Assembly (NCBI GenBank): GCA_034766995.1
Contig: CM068322.1
Coordinates: 10,251,810 to 10,315,809 of the forward strand
Reading direction: 5' to 3'
From: Acanthacorydalis orientalis
Lineage: Eukaryota > Arthropoda > Insecta > Megaloptera > Corydalidae
DNA length: 64,000 nucleotides
In this document: one piece after another, positions 48,761 through 61,037 of the stretch
Layout: each line of letters starts with the position of its first letter
Position numbering within the stretch: position 1 is the stretch's first letter
Made by a program: the position numbers and the translations under genes
Notes under the pieces: generated by a model
What the model was told of the DNA's origin: nothing
The model's input: only the letters and a program-made list of their open reading frames with translations
The model's database searches: none

Positions 48761-49256
48761 TAATTTAACAGAGTGCATTTAAATGACATCTTTTTTAGTT
48801 GATTACTGTATATTTTATGATAATATGTTATGATAAATGAAGAAAGATGTGAATCTTTAACACTACAAATTAGAAGTTTTTAAATATGGTTTGTTTACAT
48901 ATTTATCACTTATTTTTTATTGAACTTTACTTCTTAATTTTAAACATAATGCTATTTTTTACACAACAAAAACGCAATAGTCAATTGTAGGAAATAAAAT
49001 AATTTACAAAAATTTAGCTAAAAACATATAAAGGCATAAATAGTCTATGTTAATAGCTGTGTCTCGTGCTTTAAACACAATCTGAAAAATATTTATTTTT
49101 ATGTAATAAGTTTTAAATTAATTTTAAATAATTGTAATAATAATTATTAGTCATCTGATCGATTTGTTGTCATTAGTTTGGATGTGATAAAATACACATT
49201 GATTGATTTAAATATAGTGCTTAATTTAAAACAGCTATTTGGTCTATCATATTACG
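48761..49256. other. AT-rich intergenic DNA
   Basis: No feature is recognised. Confidence 0.5.
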
Positions 49257-49890
49257 AAGGCAGTTTGAAAAGTTCGTGAACTGGCATATACATGTCAGTG
49301 CTATGTCTAAAATTTTTAGTGTATTTTATTTTCACACCTGTCTTATGAATAGTTGTAAAATATCAAGTTGACTTGATAAATAGTTTGTTCTAAACATCTA
49401 TTTAAATAGTCATAGTGTATTTTTTAAATGATTAAACTTGAACATAATGTAATGATAATGTTCTTTTGTTAAAAAAGATTTAACATGAAGAGAAATGTTT
49501 AACAAGATGAAAAATGTAATGTGTGATAAAATACCTTCATTTATAATTGTAAAAAATGGGCTGCAGATTTTAAACGTGGTCATATAAATTTGGAAAGTAA
49601 CCATTGTAATTAACGCCTTGAAAGTGCAGTGACACCAGAAACATTAATAAAATGCACAATATTGTTTTATAACAGTGTAATTCAAACTGTGTTAACCCGT
49701 TATCTTTAGTGTGAGAAGATATAGAGAAAATACTTTTACAAATAATATCATATAATCGCAAACATGAGATCTTTTGTTTTTCCATTTTCAAAAGATGATA
49801 GAAATGCTATCAGAATACATGTGTAAACGTCTTAAATTGAAGAATAAACAAATTTTGAACATGTTGATAAGAAAAACCATTGTGGTATAT
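49257..49890 (+). mobile_element. Decayed mariner 5' part
   Basis: Begins with aggcagtttgaaaagttcgt, of mariner terminal type. Frames then give LEHNVMIMFFC, KMKNVMCDKIPSFIIVKN, WAADFKRGHINLESN and LESAVTPETLIKCTILFY. These correspond to the mariner order of xxEHRAVIKFL, GDDSPSYSTVKNWAAEFKRG and ATTPETVxKVHDMVL. Many stops occur and no catalytic region follows. The right limit is approximate. Confidence 0.65.
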
Positions 49891-50227
49891 AGACTGTGCG
49901 ATTTATTTACAAAAGTGAATTTAGACATAGTTTGCAGACTATATTATTGAAAGTTTTATTATTTTTTTTTTGTAAAGAACAATTTATTTTACAATTATAG
50001 TAGTTATATTATTTTTAAACAACTCTTTTTTAACAGTAAAGTATATTTATGGTTTTCTTGAGGTAAAAATCTCTTTTTTTGCAGGCACACGCATATATAC
50101 TGCAGTGGTTTTATCACTGAATAATTTTACGTGTTCAGTATTTTTCATTGCTGAAATTTAGTTATTTATTTATGTAATATATTTTATATAATTTTTGTAT
50201 ATAAATTATATAATTTTTTGTATATTT
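49891..50227. other. AT-rich intergenic DNA
   Basis: No feature is recognised. Confidence 0.5.
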
Positions 50228-50510
50228 TATGCGTCCACATCTTCCTCAAAGCTGAACTAATCATTCTCGCGGCTTCGGCAGTATTTTTTTCAACTGGAAT
50301 GCGAAAAGTTTTCAATGCCTAATGTGCTACTTTTCGGACGCTATCGAGTTCACTATTATTTTGTGAGGTTATACTAACTGTTTGGCTATGATTTATAGTT
50401 TTTTTTTAAATGCTGAGGTTGGCACTTCAAAATTCTAAAATGACTAGAAAATATTTTAATTTGGAACAGAATTATGATTAATTCTATTTAAAGACAGCAG
50501 CTTTTTTACA

Positions 50511-50551
<41 letters not shown>

Positions 50552-50612
50552 TTAATATTGTTATTTTAAAATAGTAAGAAGGTAGTTTTGTATGTATTGC
50601 AAGAAATATATG
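50228..50612 (-). mobile_element. Mariner 5' relic, inverted partner of 63242
   Basis: The minus strand reads, in a broken frame, a mariner start (HIRH-type) and ATEAARMISSALRKMW, the usual AAxAARNIxxxxGE helix. It then loses similarity. Its leader, including an internal (TA)n array at 50513-50549 and gtagttttgtatgtattgca beyond it, is the reverse complement of 63242-63560 at about 85-90 percent by eye. Confidence 0.7.
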
Positions 50613-51615
50613 ATAAATTATCATATATTAATATTATTTAATAAAAAAATAATTTTAAATTCAATTTATAATACATTCAATAACTGAAAAAATTCAATTT
50701 AGATACAATTCTGACCATAAATAAATCAATTCTAATATTTCCTTGAATAGACACTAATGCTCATATGTGAACCAAAACGACTAAATTTAAATAGTAATAT
50801 AATTAATAATGTCAATCTCTGACATTTATAAAAAAAGTAAAAATATTTAAATGGGAACGATAAATTTTGTATTCTTTCAATAAATATATTATTTCATTAC
50901 AATAAAAAAATCGAATGTGTCTAGTATAATGCATGTCTAGTTAGTTAAAGTATAATAATTTTTATTAACGACCACACAGTTTGTTATATGAATAAAATTA
51001 TACCTGCTTATATCAGTCTCAATTTGCATATTGTGGATTTCACGGTTAATTTATTTCATATTGATTAAAAAGCATATGAAATAAAATAATAATTACTTCT
51101 ATTTTTTATATTCATTTATAATTATTCAAATTTATTAAAATTTATGTGTTTTGTAATATGTTTTGTATTTATTTTTATTACAGAAAGCACATATTTATAT
51201 GACTTGATTTTACTGTCATATAAATAACGCTTTTCTCTTAAACGAGCAATGTTAAAATGTTTTAAGGATATTATTATTTTTTTATTACAATTATCTTTTA
51301 TTATGGAAAATGTATAATACATAAACGTGAATCATACAAAATACAACCAAGATATATTTAAGTTTATGCTTTATTTATCTTTAGGATAAATCATCTTGAT
51401 ACTGTTTATTATCAACAGTTTTATGATGAAAATAAGTTTTTCTAAAAAAAATAAAAACAGCTTTTATTTATAATCTTTTAAATCATTAAATTTTATCTTA
51501 ACGGCACGTGATGTTTACTATCTAAAATTACCTTGATTATACTTTTTTTATAATTTACATAATATTCAGTAATATTACGATATTGTTTAATTTTTATATT
51601 CACATAATTAAATTA
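50613..51615. other. AT-rich DNA with the apparent source of a copied segment
   Basis: The segment 50778-50920 is closely similar to an insertion inside the mariner at 51908-52052. The rest has no recognised feature. Confidence 0.55.
50778..50920 (+). repeat. Segment duplicated into a nearby mariner
   Basis: Shares tataattaataatgtcaat, aaaaagtaaaaatatttaaa, gataaattttgta and cattacaataaa with 51908-52052 in the same order and orientation, about 85-90 percent identical by eye. Confidence 0.85.
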
Positions 51616-52481
51616 TTAGATTGGTAGGAAAATAACTGTGGTTTTGTTTTTTGAATTGTAACCTTATTTTTTTCAATTAAAGTGTCATTTCATCGTGTTC
51701 ATGTTAATATCATTTAAAGTGCATTTTTCGGTCTGTATGTTGGTAATAACGATTTTGGTTTCATTATTAATTTTGCTTCAGATTGGGTTTTTGAATTAAA
51801 GATGGAAAAGAAGTAGATAAGAGCATTTTTTATGAATTCAAAACAGTTGGTAAAGCAGCAGAAACTGTTCGTACTCTAAAAAATGCTTTTAGTTCCTTAA
51901 CAGTAACGATCGAATTTAATTAGTAATGTAATTAATAATGTCAATCTCTTTGGCATGTATTAAAAAAGTAAAAATATTTAAATGGTAACGATAAATTTTG
52001 TACTCTTTCAATAAATGTATTATTCCATTACAATAAATGAATCGAATAAGTGTTTACTGTTAAGGAATATACGGTTCAATGGTTCCAAAAATTTTGTGCT
52101 AGGAACAAGAGCTTTTAAGATGAAGAAGTTTCCGGGCGTCCTTCATCACTTCATAACGACCAACTGATGGCGTTAGTTGAACCAGAACCACCCACAACAA
52201 ATTGGGAGCTTGCAACTTATCTTGTTAGAAAATTGCAAAAAAATGTGTACATGCAACCGAATATGTGTAAGTGCAACTTTTCCGTGATGAGTGAATGCGT
52301 ACGGAATTGTCTAGTAGAGGGGTGGGGAGCCTGTAGCCTTATAGGACCCTAAAAGCGGTATCTAGGTGTTAGTTATCCCACAGTTCTGGACCACTTAAAA
52401 TAGCTTTGAAAATTAGAAAAGAGAAAAATATATATAAATTTGAAGATCATAAAATGCGATTATTTTTCCATCAACCTCTAA
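51616..52481 (+). mobile_element. Hsmar1-like mariner deletion copy 4 with insertions
   Basis: TA precedes the left end ttagattggtaggaaaataa, and the reverse complement of the right end reads ttagaggttgatggaaaaat. It has the same deletion junction as copies 1 and 3 (VLDHLK-type codons, then gaaaaatatatataaatttg). Two foreign pieces lengthen it to 866 bases. One is a copied segment at 51893-52053 bounded by a 14-base inverted repeat. The other is a GC-richer stretch near 52235-52355 (gtctagtagaggggtggga, then cctgtagccttataggaccc) that interrupts the helix-turn-helix codons. It is dead. Confidence 0.85.
51893..52067. repeat. Templated insertion bounded by an inverted repeat
   Basis: ttccttaacagtaa (51893-51906) is the exact reverse complement of ttactgttaaggaa (52054-52067). 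The right arm is mariner's own sequence. Between them lies the copy of 50778-50920. Confidence 0.85.
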
Positions 52482-53801
52482 ATATCAATAAATTAACTTT
52501 ATATAAAAATTTATGAAACATACAAGTTTTTGAACAAGTTTTAATACAGATTGTTCGAAGGAGTATTTTAGATACCCGAAATCAAAGTTTTTCAATATAA
52601 CTCTACTCGTTTAAGAAATTCAGTCTGGACTTCATGTATTTTTAGAATGGTGATAGATAAATATGTTGTAATAGCATTTAATTTAGTAAAAGGGTAATTA
52701 TTCAAGACTATATATGATAACAATTATAGTTTTTATAATGTATCTAACATTCCCTGCATTGATAAAAGAAAATAACAATACATGTTTTATTTTTCTCGCA
52801 TTTATGGTATTAAATAGATCAATAACTGTATGCACTAAATGCAAATAAGTGAACAATAATATTACTTAGTGAGTCAATTTCAATATTATAATCGGTTGTA
52901 TGTTCTTCGAATGTTATTTCAAAAGAAGTAGAGTGTTTCATTATTTTTTGTCTCTGAATTAGTACTACTTTTTATCCATTGAATTAAAATTATAGAATTT
53001 AATTTTGTAAACAAATATAAAAATTATAGAAAAAGATATCAATGAAAAGTTCAAAAATCGTTCAATGGCATACACTTGACAAAAAAATACAAAAAATGTG
53101 TACAGTTCGTTTTGAAAACAATAGATAATATCGGTATTTGTATTCATTTGAATCAATCATTAGTTGGTACGTTTTCTATTTAAGAGGAATGTTGAATTGA
53201 AATAATGATTTCGATTTAATGGAATGGAATAATAATTTCATATTACAAAAACAGTTCTTAAAATAAAAAAAACATAAGTATTAAAAAATAAATACTAATA
53301 GATACAATAATTATCCATATATAATTAAAAGTACTGCTTGGAAGTATTATTCATATTTAGTTTGGAATACGTGTGACATTCTTTCACTTCGTACAGAAAA
53401 AATGAAATAACATAGAATTCCAAAAAAATATTTTATTAAATACAGTTCACTTCAAAATCATTCTAGCTATAACTTAACGATTTCAAATTTTTAAAAAGCT
53501 TGTTACAGTCCTTTCTATGAATTATAGTTAGATTTTTCTGTGTATTCTATTTTAATTTATCGATACTCATTAAATAATTAGTTCTTTTATAATGAATGTT
53601 TTATTTCTAATATTCTAATATAATTCAAAAAAATTTTGCAGAAAATAATTTATAATATTCAAAAGACGATCTTTTTTCTAAGCAGTTTGTTTATATTTCG
53701 ATATTTAGTTGGTATTTAACTTAATTTTTTTTAAAAATATTAATTTTTCTTCTGATTTGAATTTGTTTTGTTAAAATTGTAATAAAAAAAAATAAAAAGA
53801 A

Positions 53802-53837
<36 letters not shown>

Positions 53838-53864
53838 TGTATAACTATTTCTTTGTAATAAAAC
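52482..53864. other. AT-rich intergenic DNA
   Basis: A short TA array lies at 53806-53834. No gene is seen. Confidence 0.5.
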
Positions 53865-54270
53865 AATCGACAAGCGCCAGCGGAGTCCCGTAGCAAACTA
53901 AATATTCAGGCTATACAAAGTAAACGATCTATACAAAGAAGAGCTCAGAGAATTACCTGGCAGAGCGAATGCCTTAATGAAACGCTGGCTCCAAAAACAA
54001 CGCGTAAAAATATTTCATTTCGCACGGAAAGTCACCTACGTTATATGAAAGATTATAAAATTTACGTTGGCAAAATAAATTATTTCGACGTTTTTTTCTC
54101 CCCACTGGTATCGCGTTGCATTTTTAATACATTGGGATAGGATAGTCTTATTTATCTAGACAAGAAATTGATGTAATAAAAAACATAATTATGCGATTTA
54201 TGCAATCCAGAGAAGGTGTTGTTTTACGTCGGTCGCGCCATATTGGTGTTTCGTTTATTATACAGGATGA
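53865..54270. other. Moderate-GC island, possible UTR exon or enhancer
   Basis: Balanced composition (gacaagcgccagcggagtcc, then cagagcgaatgccttaatga and aaacgctggctccaaaaaca). On the minus strand, ctctgccag|gtaattctc is a good splice-donor match, so a 5' untranslated exon of the minus-strand dipeptidase is conceivable. The frame compatible with the 40941 acceptor has an upstream stop and no ATG, so it would not be coding. No transposon motif is present. Confidence 0.35.
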
Positions 54271-54830
54271 TTAACTTTGTCAAATTATGTATTAAAAATA
54301 TTTAATTAAGAAATATATTTTTATCAGATTTTATGTCAGTATAAAAGTTTTGTGAGTTATTTTTGCTGCGTTTTTCATTTCTTATGAAAGTATTTTTACA
54401 GAATAAAATATGTTATTTTTTTTATTTTACTACGAATTCTGTCTGTTATTTAAGTCTATTTATTTTTTTTTATTAGTATGAAAATACAGAAGTGAATTAT
54501 TTATTAATAAATTATAGTACTGTACACAAGAAGCAAATTCACGCATCCGTGTAAAGTAAGCTTTAGAATGTGAAACAATACGAACAACTAATAGGGTCGT
54601 TAGTTAAACGAGGGTTATGTTTGCTCCATACCGCTGTTAGGAAATCCAGTAACCAACACTTTGTGTTTCCACAAGCGGAGAGCAATAGACAGAAACTATA
54701 TCTAAAAGTATCATTGCAGATTTCAAGTATACTCATAGTAGAAACCGTTTGACCTATTATATATGTATCATTAGCATAAGAAACTTAACAGAGCTTAAGA
54801 TATTCTTATCAATTTAATAACAAATCAACT

Positions 54831-54873
<43 letters not shown>

Positions 54874-55889
54874 GTTATATATCCATATGTTTATGATTCC
54901 TACTCAATTTTTGTGTTAATTTCATATGCATTTTACAGAAAAAAAAACACTAACGTTTCGAAAAATTTGAAAACAGTTACATACAACTTATGTATGCAAA
55001 TTGAAATTACGTATCTTTAGGATTAGATATTCTTGATAGATTAAGTTCTTAAATGGTTGTTTATTTTAAATTTTCCAGAAAAAAAGAACAAAACCTGTTT
55101 ATAACAGTATACATATATCTAACAAAAATAGTTTGTCGATAAGAAAGAATAAATTGACAAGTGTAAAGTAGTATAATTTAGTAAATTGAGTAGAAAGAGA
55201 ATAGAAAATTTAACATATAAGTTAAAATATAACACATGCATAACTGTACATTTCGCGTACCGATATATTACAAATAAGTTTCAAATTACTCTACTATCGA
55301 AGCACGAACTGGGTTTGAGAGGGCATTTTAATTAAATAAAGCTGAGAATATTGAGGTACAATTCAGTTCAAAAATGTAATAATTCTTACCTCATAAACCA
55401 AAACAAAATTCTGGTCAAAACTATTTAATATTTAATTATTGATCAATTTCTATTGTTATTTATAAGCACTTTTATGGCGATTCTATCATTTTCACATTTT
55501 TGACTTTTTTGTGGTTTATGAGGTGAAAAATGAATTAATTTTTGAAATTGATTAATTGCTTTTTCGTTTTAAGAAAGGTAACAAAAATGAATAATATAAT
55601 CATTTCTATTTATTTTATTTTTAGGAGTAATTGAAAATTTTAACTTGTTTAATTTATTATGTCAACCAGTTAAATGGTACTGTTGATACCAGATACTCAT
55701 TTTTGACTTTCATAGTTGTCTGTTATTAAACTTCTTTGTCATATGTCGATAATAAAAAATATATAATCATGTATGTAAAACTTTGAACTATGTCTAAATT
55801 TCATTTTCTTTTATTTCCATCCAACAATTTTACCATGTTTATTAATAGTTGTTCATTTATATACCTTATCTATAAAACATTTTCTTAAG
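54271..55889. other. AT-rich intergenic DNA
   Basis: A TA array lies at 54836-54870. The part near 55440-55570 resembles family 2 repeats (tttgtggtttatgaggtgaa). No gene is seen. Confidence 0.5.
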
Positions 55890-55894
55890 ATATA

Positions 55895-55956
<62 letters not shown>

Positions 55957-56008
55957 TGTGTATATATATGTATATATATGTGTATATATATATATATACA
56001 TACACACA
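55890..56008. repeat. Long interrupted (TA)n microsatellite
   Basis: About 119 bases of TA with TG and CA interruptions. Confidence 0.95.
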
Positions 56009-57289
56009 TACATACATATTAGTACAAGAATTTTTTATTGCATTACATATATATTAAAATAAAAATGTCAATGTTATTACCTTGATTCATTGTATTCAAA
56101 ATTCTTCACCATACACATTTATAAAAGGTGGAATGATTAAAAATTACAATGTGTAATAATGTAAATATCTAGTACGAGTATACAGTCAAACTATTATAAA
56201 TTAAATATAAAAATCAAAAATGAATGTCCGTCTTTGAAATGTCTACGAATGTTACGGACTACTTTAATAAATGATTCATTTATTCTCTTACACACTACAA
56301 TAAACGATAATTTTCGTGCACTAAGAATTCACTCTGTTAGAAATACACTGCTTATTACACAATGTTACTGGATATCGAATGAAGGTCAAGTCAAATGCAT
56401 AAACGCGACTGACAAAAATTAAGTTACATGTGTATTTGTTTAGAAAATACAGTAAAATAAAAAGGATGCAGATGTAGTATATCTTTGTTTATACCGTAAA
56501 AACACAAATATATATATAACTTCTACATTTTTATATACAATAAGAATTTTTATTACTTTTATAACCCTTTTATAATGTTTGCTCATTATATAATCTAATA
56601 GAATTTTATATTTGGCTGTTCAGTCTTTAAAAATTTGTTATTTATTTCAGTTTTCATTAAATAGTTTACAATTAATAAAGATTATAATACCATCTAATAA
56701 CAAATTTATTGTGTTTATTACATTTGTTATCCATTATTTAATAAATTCCATTTTTTCACTCAGATACCAACTCCCAAGAGAGATTAGTTATGTATTTTTA
56801 GGCGAGTTTAATATTTTTTACTTTCATAAAAAATTTAAATATTGGGATTATTTTATAAATTTGTAAAATTAAAATAAAACTTTACCGACCGAAACTTCAA
56901 TAGATTTTTTAGTGGTATTTAAAGTGAATAAATTATATATCAGATACAGTTCATTTATATCTCAAATTTATACACTACTTTAATAAATAGTGAGAGTAAA
57001 TTTTCTATAAAAGATCTAAAAAATATTTAAATTCATATAAAACGACAATATAATTTGAAATATTTTATGTTGGGTCTACAAAGTTTTAATTTTCTATGAT
57101 ACATAAGTGATATGTGATAAAATAAGATTTAAAAGTATAAAAACCATAAAAAAAATATGATCAAAAATGTTCAATAAATTATTATTGACCTATTTGTGTT
57201 TTGATGAAGATATCATATAATTTAGAGCGTCAAGTAAGGAATAATCTCATTCTTATAAAAACTCATTTAGCTCAGAAATCAGAGTTTTC

Positions 57290-57470
57290 TGTACCATTGT
57301 AGTATAAAGATGGTGGAATCACCTCTAAATACAGATAATTACTAATAAATAATGATTTATTCAACCTTTTTGAGCAGAAGAAGAAACATTTTTTATGCTG
57401 GATGAAAAAAGTAATTAATTTTTGAAAGTACAATCAGCCACAGTGTCATAACTGTAGTATAATCGATTTT
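57290..57470 (+). repeat. Dispersed repeat family 2, copy
   Basis: Contains agatggtggaatcacctcta, then aatacagataattactaata, taatgatttattcaac and agtaattaatttttgaaagt, in family order. Confidence 0.45.
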
Positions 57471-57852
57471 TCGTTTTAAGAAAAAAAATAATAATGAATA
57501 TAATAATCATTTCTATTTAAATTATTTAGAAAATCAATTAATAGTTTTAACTTCTTCAATTATTTATTACTCTCAATAGTCAAATATGATCTTTTAGAAC
57601 AACACAGAGTTTAATGGTTACTTATTGTGATACATCGATATAAAAGATGTACACAATTATTTACATAAAATTTTCAACTATGTATATATTTCAAAAATTA
57701 TATTGCTATAAAATTCGTTTCATCATACTTAATAGATAATAGCTGCTTATTTTTGTAAAAATCATGAATATTGTCTATATTATATGGATGACTAAAAGCA
57801 TGTTGTACTAACATCCGTTATCCATTATCTGTTAATTAATCATTATTAACTA

Positions 57853-57883
<31 letters not shown>

Positions 57884-58705
57884 CTCAAATTTCACGTCAA
57901 AATGCAATGAAGTTTGGCAAATGACATTATTAATGATGAATTATGCTCAATGTAAAAATTTGAAACTTAGTATTACTAAGTTATCTGCGCAACTATTACA
58001 TGAAGAAACGACCACCGATAGATTCAGACTCGTAATTATATCGGTGACTAATATGTAGGAATAAATTTATTATAAAACCATATATATATATATGCATGTG
58101 TGAATTTATATAAAGATATTTTTAAATAAAATTGATTGTTTCTTCAAACTCATAATACATAATTAAATTTTCGAAATGAAAATTGACAATTATTACATCA
58201 ACCAAATAATTTAATCATCACAATTTGTAAGTTAGTACTTCAAATTACCTTCAAAATTTAACATCATTGTTTTTGTTTACAGGAAAGGATAATGGCAGTA
58301 GGAAATTGCTTATTCAGTTGAATTAATGGAGAGATTTTATACTTGGTATTGTTATGAGAGATATGAAAACTAATCAGTTATTATGAAAATTGGAATATAA
58401 ATCAATGAAATGTTTTGTTTGCACAAACTGGTATTTACTTAAAATGCTATCGAATCTCACTTTTGTAATATTTTAGAGTGTATTGTTTATAATTAGAAAA
58501 CAATTAGAAAATATTACTTTATTTTAACACTATTTTTAATTTATACTAAATTAATACTAAATTACTTACTTTAAATAGAATATTAAGATGTGTTTGAATA
58601 TATATTTAATTTTTTATTCTTAATTATATACGAGTATATTATTTATATATATATATACATATATATATGTGTGTGTATAATATTTATATTAAACAATAGA
58701 AATAT

Positions 58706-58712
58706 ATATTTA

Positions 58713-58755
<43 letters not shown>
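58706..58755. repeat. (TA)n microsatellite
   Basis: A TA array of about 50 bases. Confidence 0.9.
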
Positions 58756-58758
<3 letters not shown>

Positions 58759-58850
58759 AAATTATGTACGTTAAGTTTAAAATTATTTAAATGTGTTACT
58801 ATAGAATTTTTTTTAACAAAATTAGAATACTTAATATTTAACACATAATA

Positions 58851-60134
58851 TTAGGTTGGTGGAAAAATAATTGCGGTTCTTATCATTTTAAATTTGGCGT
58901 CGATTTTTTTAGTTACCGTTATCTTTTTTTATAGTCATGTGTTACATCATTGTAAACAATGAAATTAGCACTACTGATTTCAGTTTAAGTTTATTATTTT
59001 CATTTTTTGGTATTGTGGATGTAACCAATTAAATTAGTTATGGAAAAATGCACATTCGCGCGATTTTGTTCTACGCGTTTAAATTGGAACGTAAGGCAAC
59101 AGAAACTGATCGAAATATCAAATTTGTTTTTGGCGGAGATTCAATTAGTGAAGTTACAGCTCAACATTGGTTCCAAAAACTTTGTGATAGAAACTAATGC
59201 CTTGATAATGAGGAGGGTTGTGGACGTCGTTCAGCTATACAAAATAATGATTTAAGAAACATTATTGAAGCGGGCCCACGTAAAACAACACGAGAAGTGG
59301 CTGAAGAACTCAATGTTGATCATTCAAGAGTTGTTCAACATTTCAGCCTAATTGGAAAAACAAAAAATCTGTATAAATGGGTGCCGTATGAACTAAATAA
59401 CATCAAGTAATTAGGAGATATGAAATCTGCTCTTTGCTTCTTTTCTTTAACAAAAATGATCATTTTCTTGATCGCATTGTCATATGTGATGAAAAGTGGA
59501 TTCTCTACAAAAATAGGGAATGTTATTCACAGTGGCTTGACCGAGGAGCAGCACTAAAATAGTTCCTAAACTGAAGCTTCATGAAAAAAGATTAAGGTCA
59601 CTGTTTGATGGTCGGTAAGTGGTATCATTTACTACAACTTCTTAAATCCCGGTGAAACAATAACTGCAGAAAAACTTTGTCAGGAAATTGAAAAATATAC
59701 ATGAGAAGTTGATTCGTTTACGACCAGCATTAGTCAATCGAAGAGGACCAATTCTTCTTTATAACAACGGCTGACCACACGTCTCACAAATGAGATTCAA
59801 AAAATTAAACGAATCGCGTTATGAAACCTTACCCCACCCATCTTATTTTCCGGACCTGTCTCAGATAAATTACCATTTTTTAAAACATTTGAGTAATTTC
59901 CTACGAGAGAAGGTTTTTAAAGATTAAGCATCAGCTCAAAGCGCTTTCGATGAATTCGTTAATTCCAGGACTACAGAATTCTATCTTGTACGAGTAAATA
60001 AACTTAGTTCCCATTAAAAGAAAAATGTGCAGACCAATGTTCTTTATTTTGATTCATAAATAAAATTTTTAACTAATATATGCGTCTCTATACTCCATAC
60101 GTAAAAACCCCAATTATTCTTGTACTAACTCAAA
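58851..60134 (+). mobile_element. Full-length Hsmar1-like mariner
   Basis: TA flanks both ends. The left end is ttaggttggtggaaaaataa and the reverse complement of the right end is tttgagttagtacaagaata. At 1284 bases it has canonical mariner length. It is the full-length relative of the four deletion copies, sharing the ttaggttggt end and the MEK start, although its leader has diverged from theirs. Confidence 0.9.
59040..60052 (+). pseudogene. Hsmar1-like mariner transposase pseudogene
   Basis: Start MEKCTFARF. Then, in shifting frames, ALIMRRVVDVVQ overlaps a linker, followed by TREVAEELNVDHSRVVQHF, KWVPYELN, and DRIVICDEKWILYKNRECYS with the first catalytic Asp kept. QWLDRGAA and FLNPGETITAEKLCQEIEK come next. 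RRGPILLYNNG stands for RKGPILLHDNA, so the second Asp is Asn. ETLPHPSYFPDLSQINYHFL stands for PPYSPDLSPTDYHFF, so the third Asp is also Asn. It ends VNKLSSH and VQTNVLYFD. This is the order of the Hsmar1/cecropia-type transposase of about 340 residues. Frameshifts and two lost Asp residues make it dead. Confidence 0.88.
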
Positions 60135-60555
60135 TAATATAATAACTGACAATATTTATATATATATATATATATATATCTTAAATATATTTCAGGATTA
60201 TTAAGAAATAACTGTAGAGGAAATGTGATTTTAATTTTATTTTTCAATTTCAATATTTGGTGAAAATTATAACGCAAACACTTGGATTTAATTTTTTCTT
60301 CAGAATTGAATTTTAAATACTCATCATAATTCTAGTTTTAATTTGAAACTTTATGTGTATATATATATATATATACACATATATAATAAAACCATTATCA
60401 TCTAAAAAATATGATTAGTTAATTAATTGAAATACAGTTTTTTGATTCTCACAGATTTTAACTTTGAAGAGTGAACAATCGGAAATATATTTAAAAAAAA
60501 GAAATAAGTATATTGTATAGAAATACAATAATACAAATATACATATAAATACAAA

Positions 60556-60568
60556 CACACACACACAC

Positions 60569-60616
<48 letters not shown>
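60556..60616. repeat. Compound (CA)n/(TA)n microsatellite
   Basis: CA units followed by TA units. Confidence 0.95.
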
Positions 60617-60619
<3 letters not shown>

Positions 60620-60943
60620 ATTTTACTCTACAGGAAAATATTTCTGCAGAACTAGTTATCGATTGTGGGTAGCCGTAGGTCTTTAACGACTGCTTGTCGA
60701 GATGTGATATTCGTAACATTACTACGACCTGGCGATGAAATCCAATGTGTTGTTTATAGATTCTAGGACGATATACCTAAGTTAAATTCCTATATATCAC
60801 AATTGGTTAAACATAACTTACTTAAAAAGAACTTTAAGAAATCAGAGATGTTATTTAATATTACATAAAATTAGAGTTAATCATATAAAATAATATTTTT
60901 TTATCATTAAATTGTTCTGTGCAGACATTGTGATATTCAATAC

Positions 60944-60949
60944 TCAATA

Positions 60950-61032
<83 letters not shown>

Positions 61033-61037
61033 ATGTG
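60944..61037. repeat. Long (TA)n/(TG)n microsatellite
   Basis: About 90 bases of TA with one CA interruption and a TG tail. Confidence 0.95.

Larger units (their letters stand above)
56009..58850. other. AT-rich intergenic DNA
   Basis: Holds a family 2 repeat at 57290-57470 and TA arrays at 57859-57883, 58640-58676 and 58706-58755. Frames at 56234 and 56612 have no motif. Confidence 0.5.

Noticed and set aside
53865..54060. Coding 5' exon of the dipeptidase joined at ctctgccag|gt
   Set aside because: The phase-compatible frame meets a stop about 20 codons upstream without an ATG, so it cannot supply the start. An untranslated exon is not excluded.
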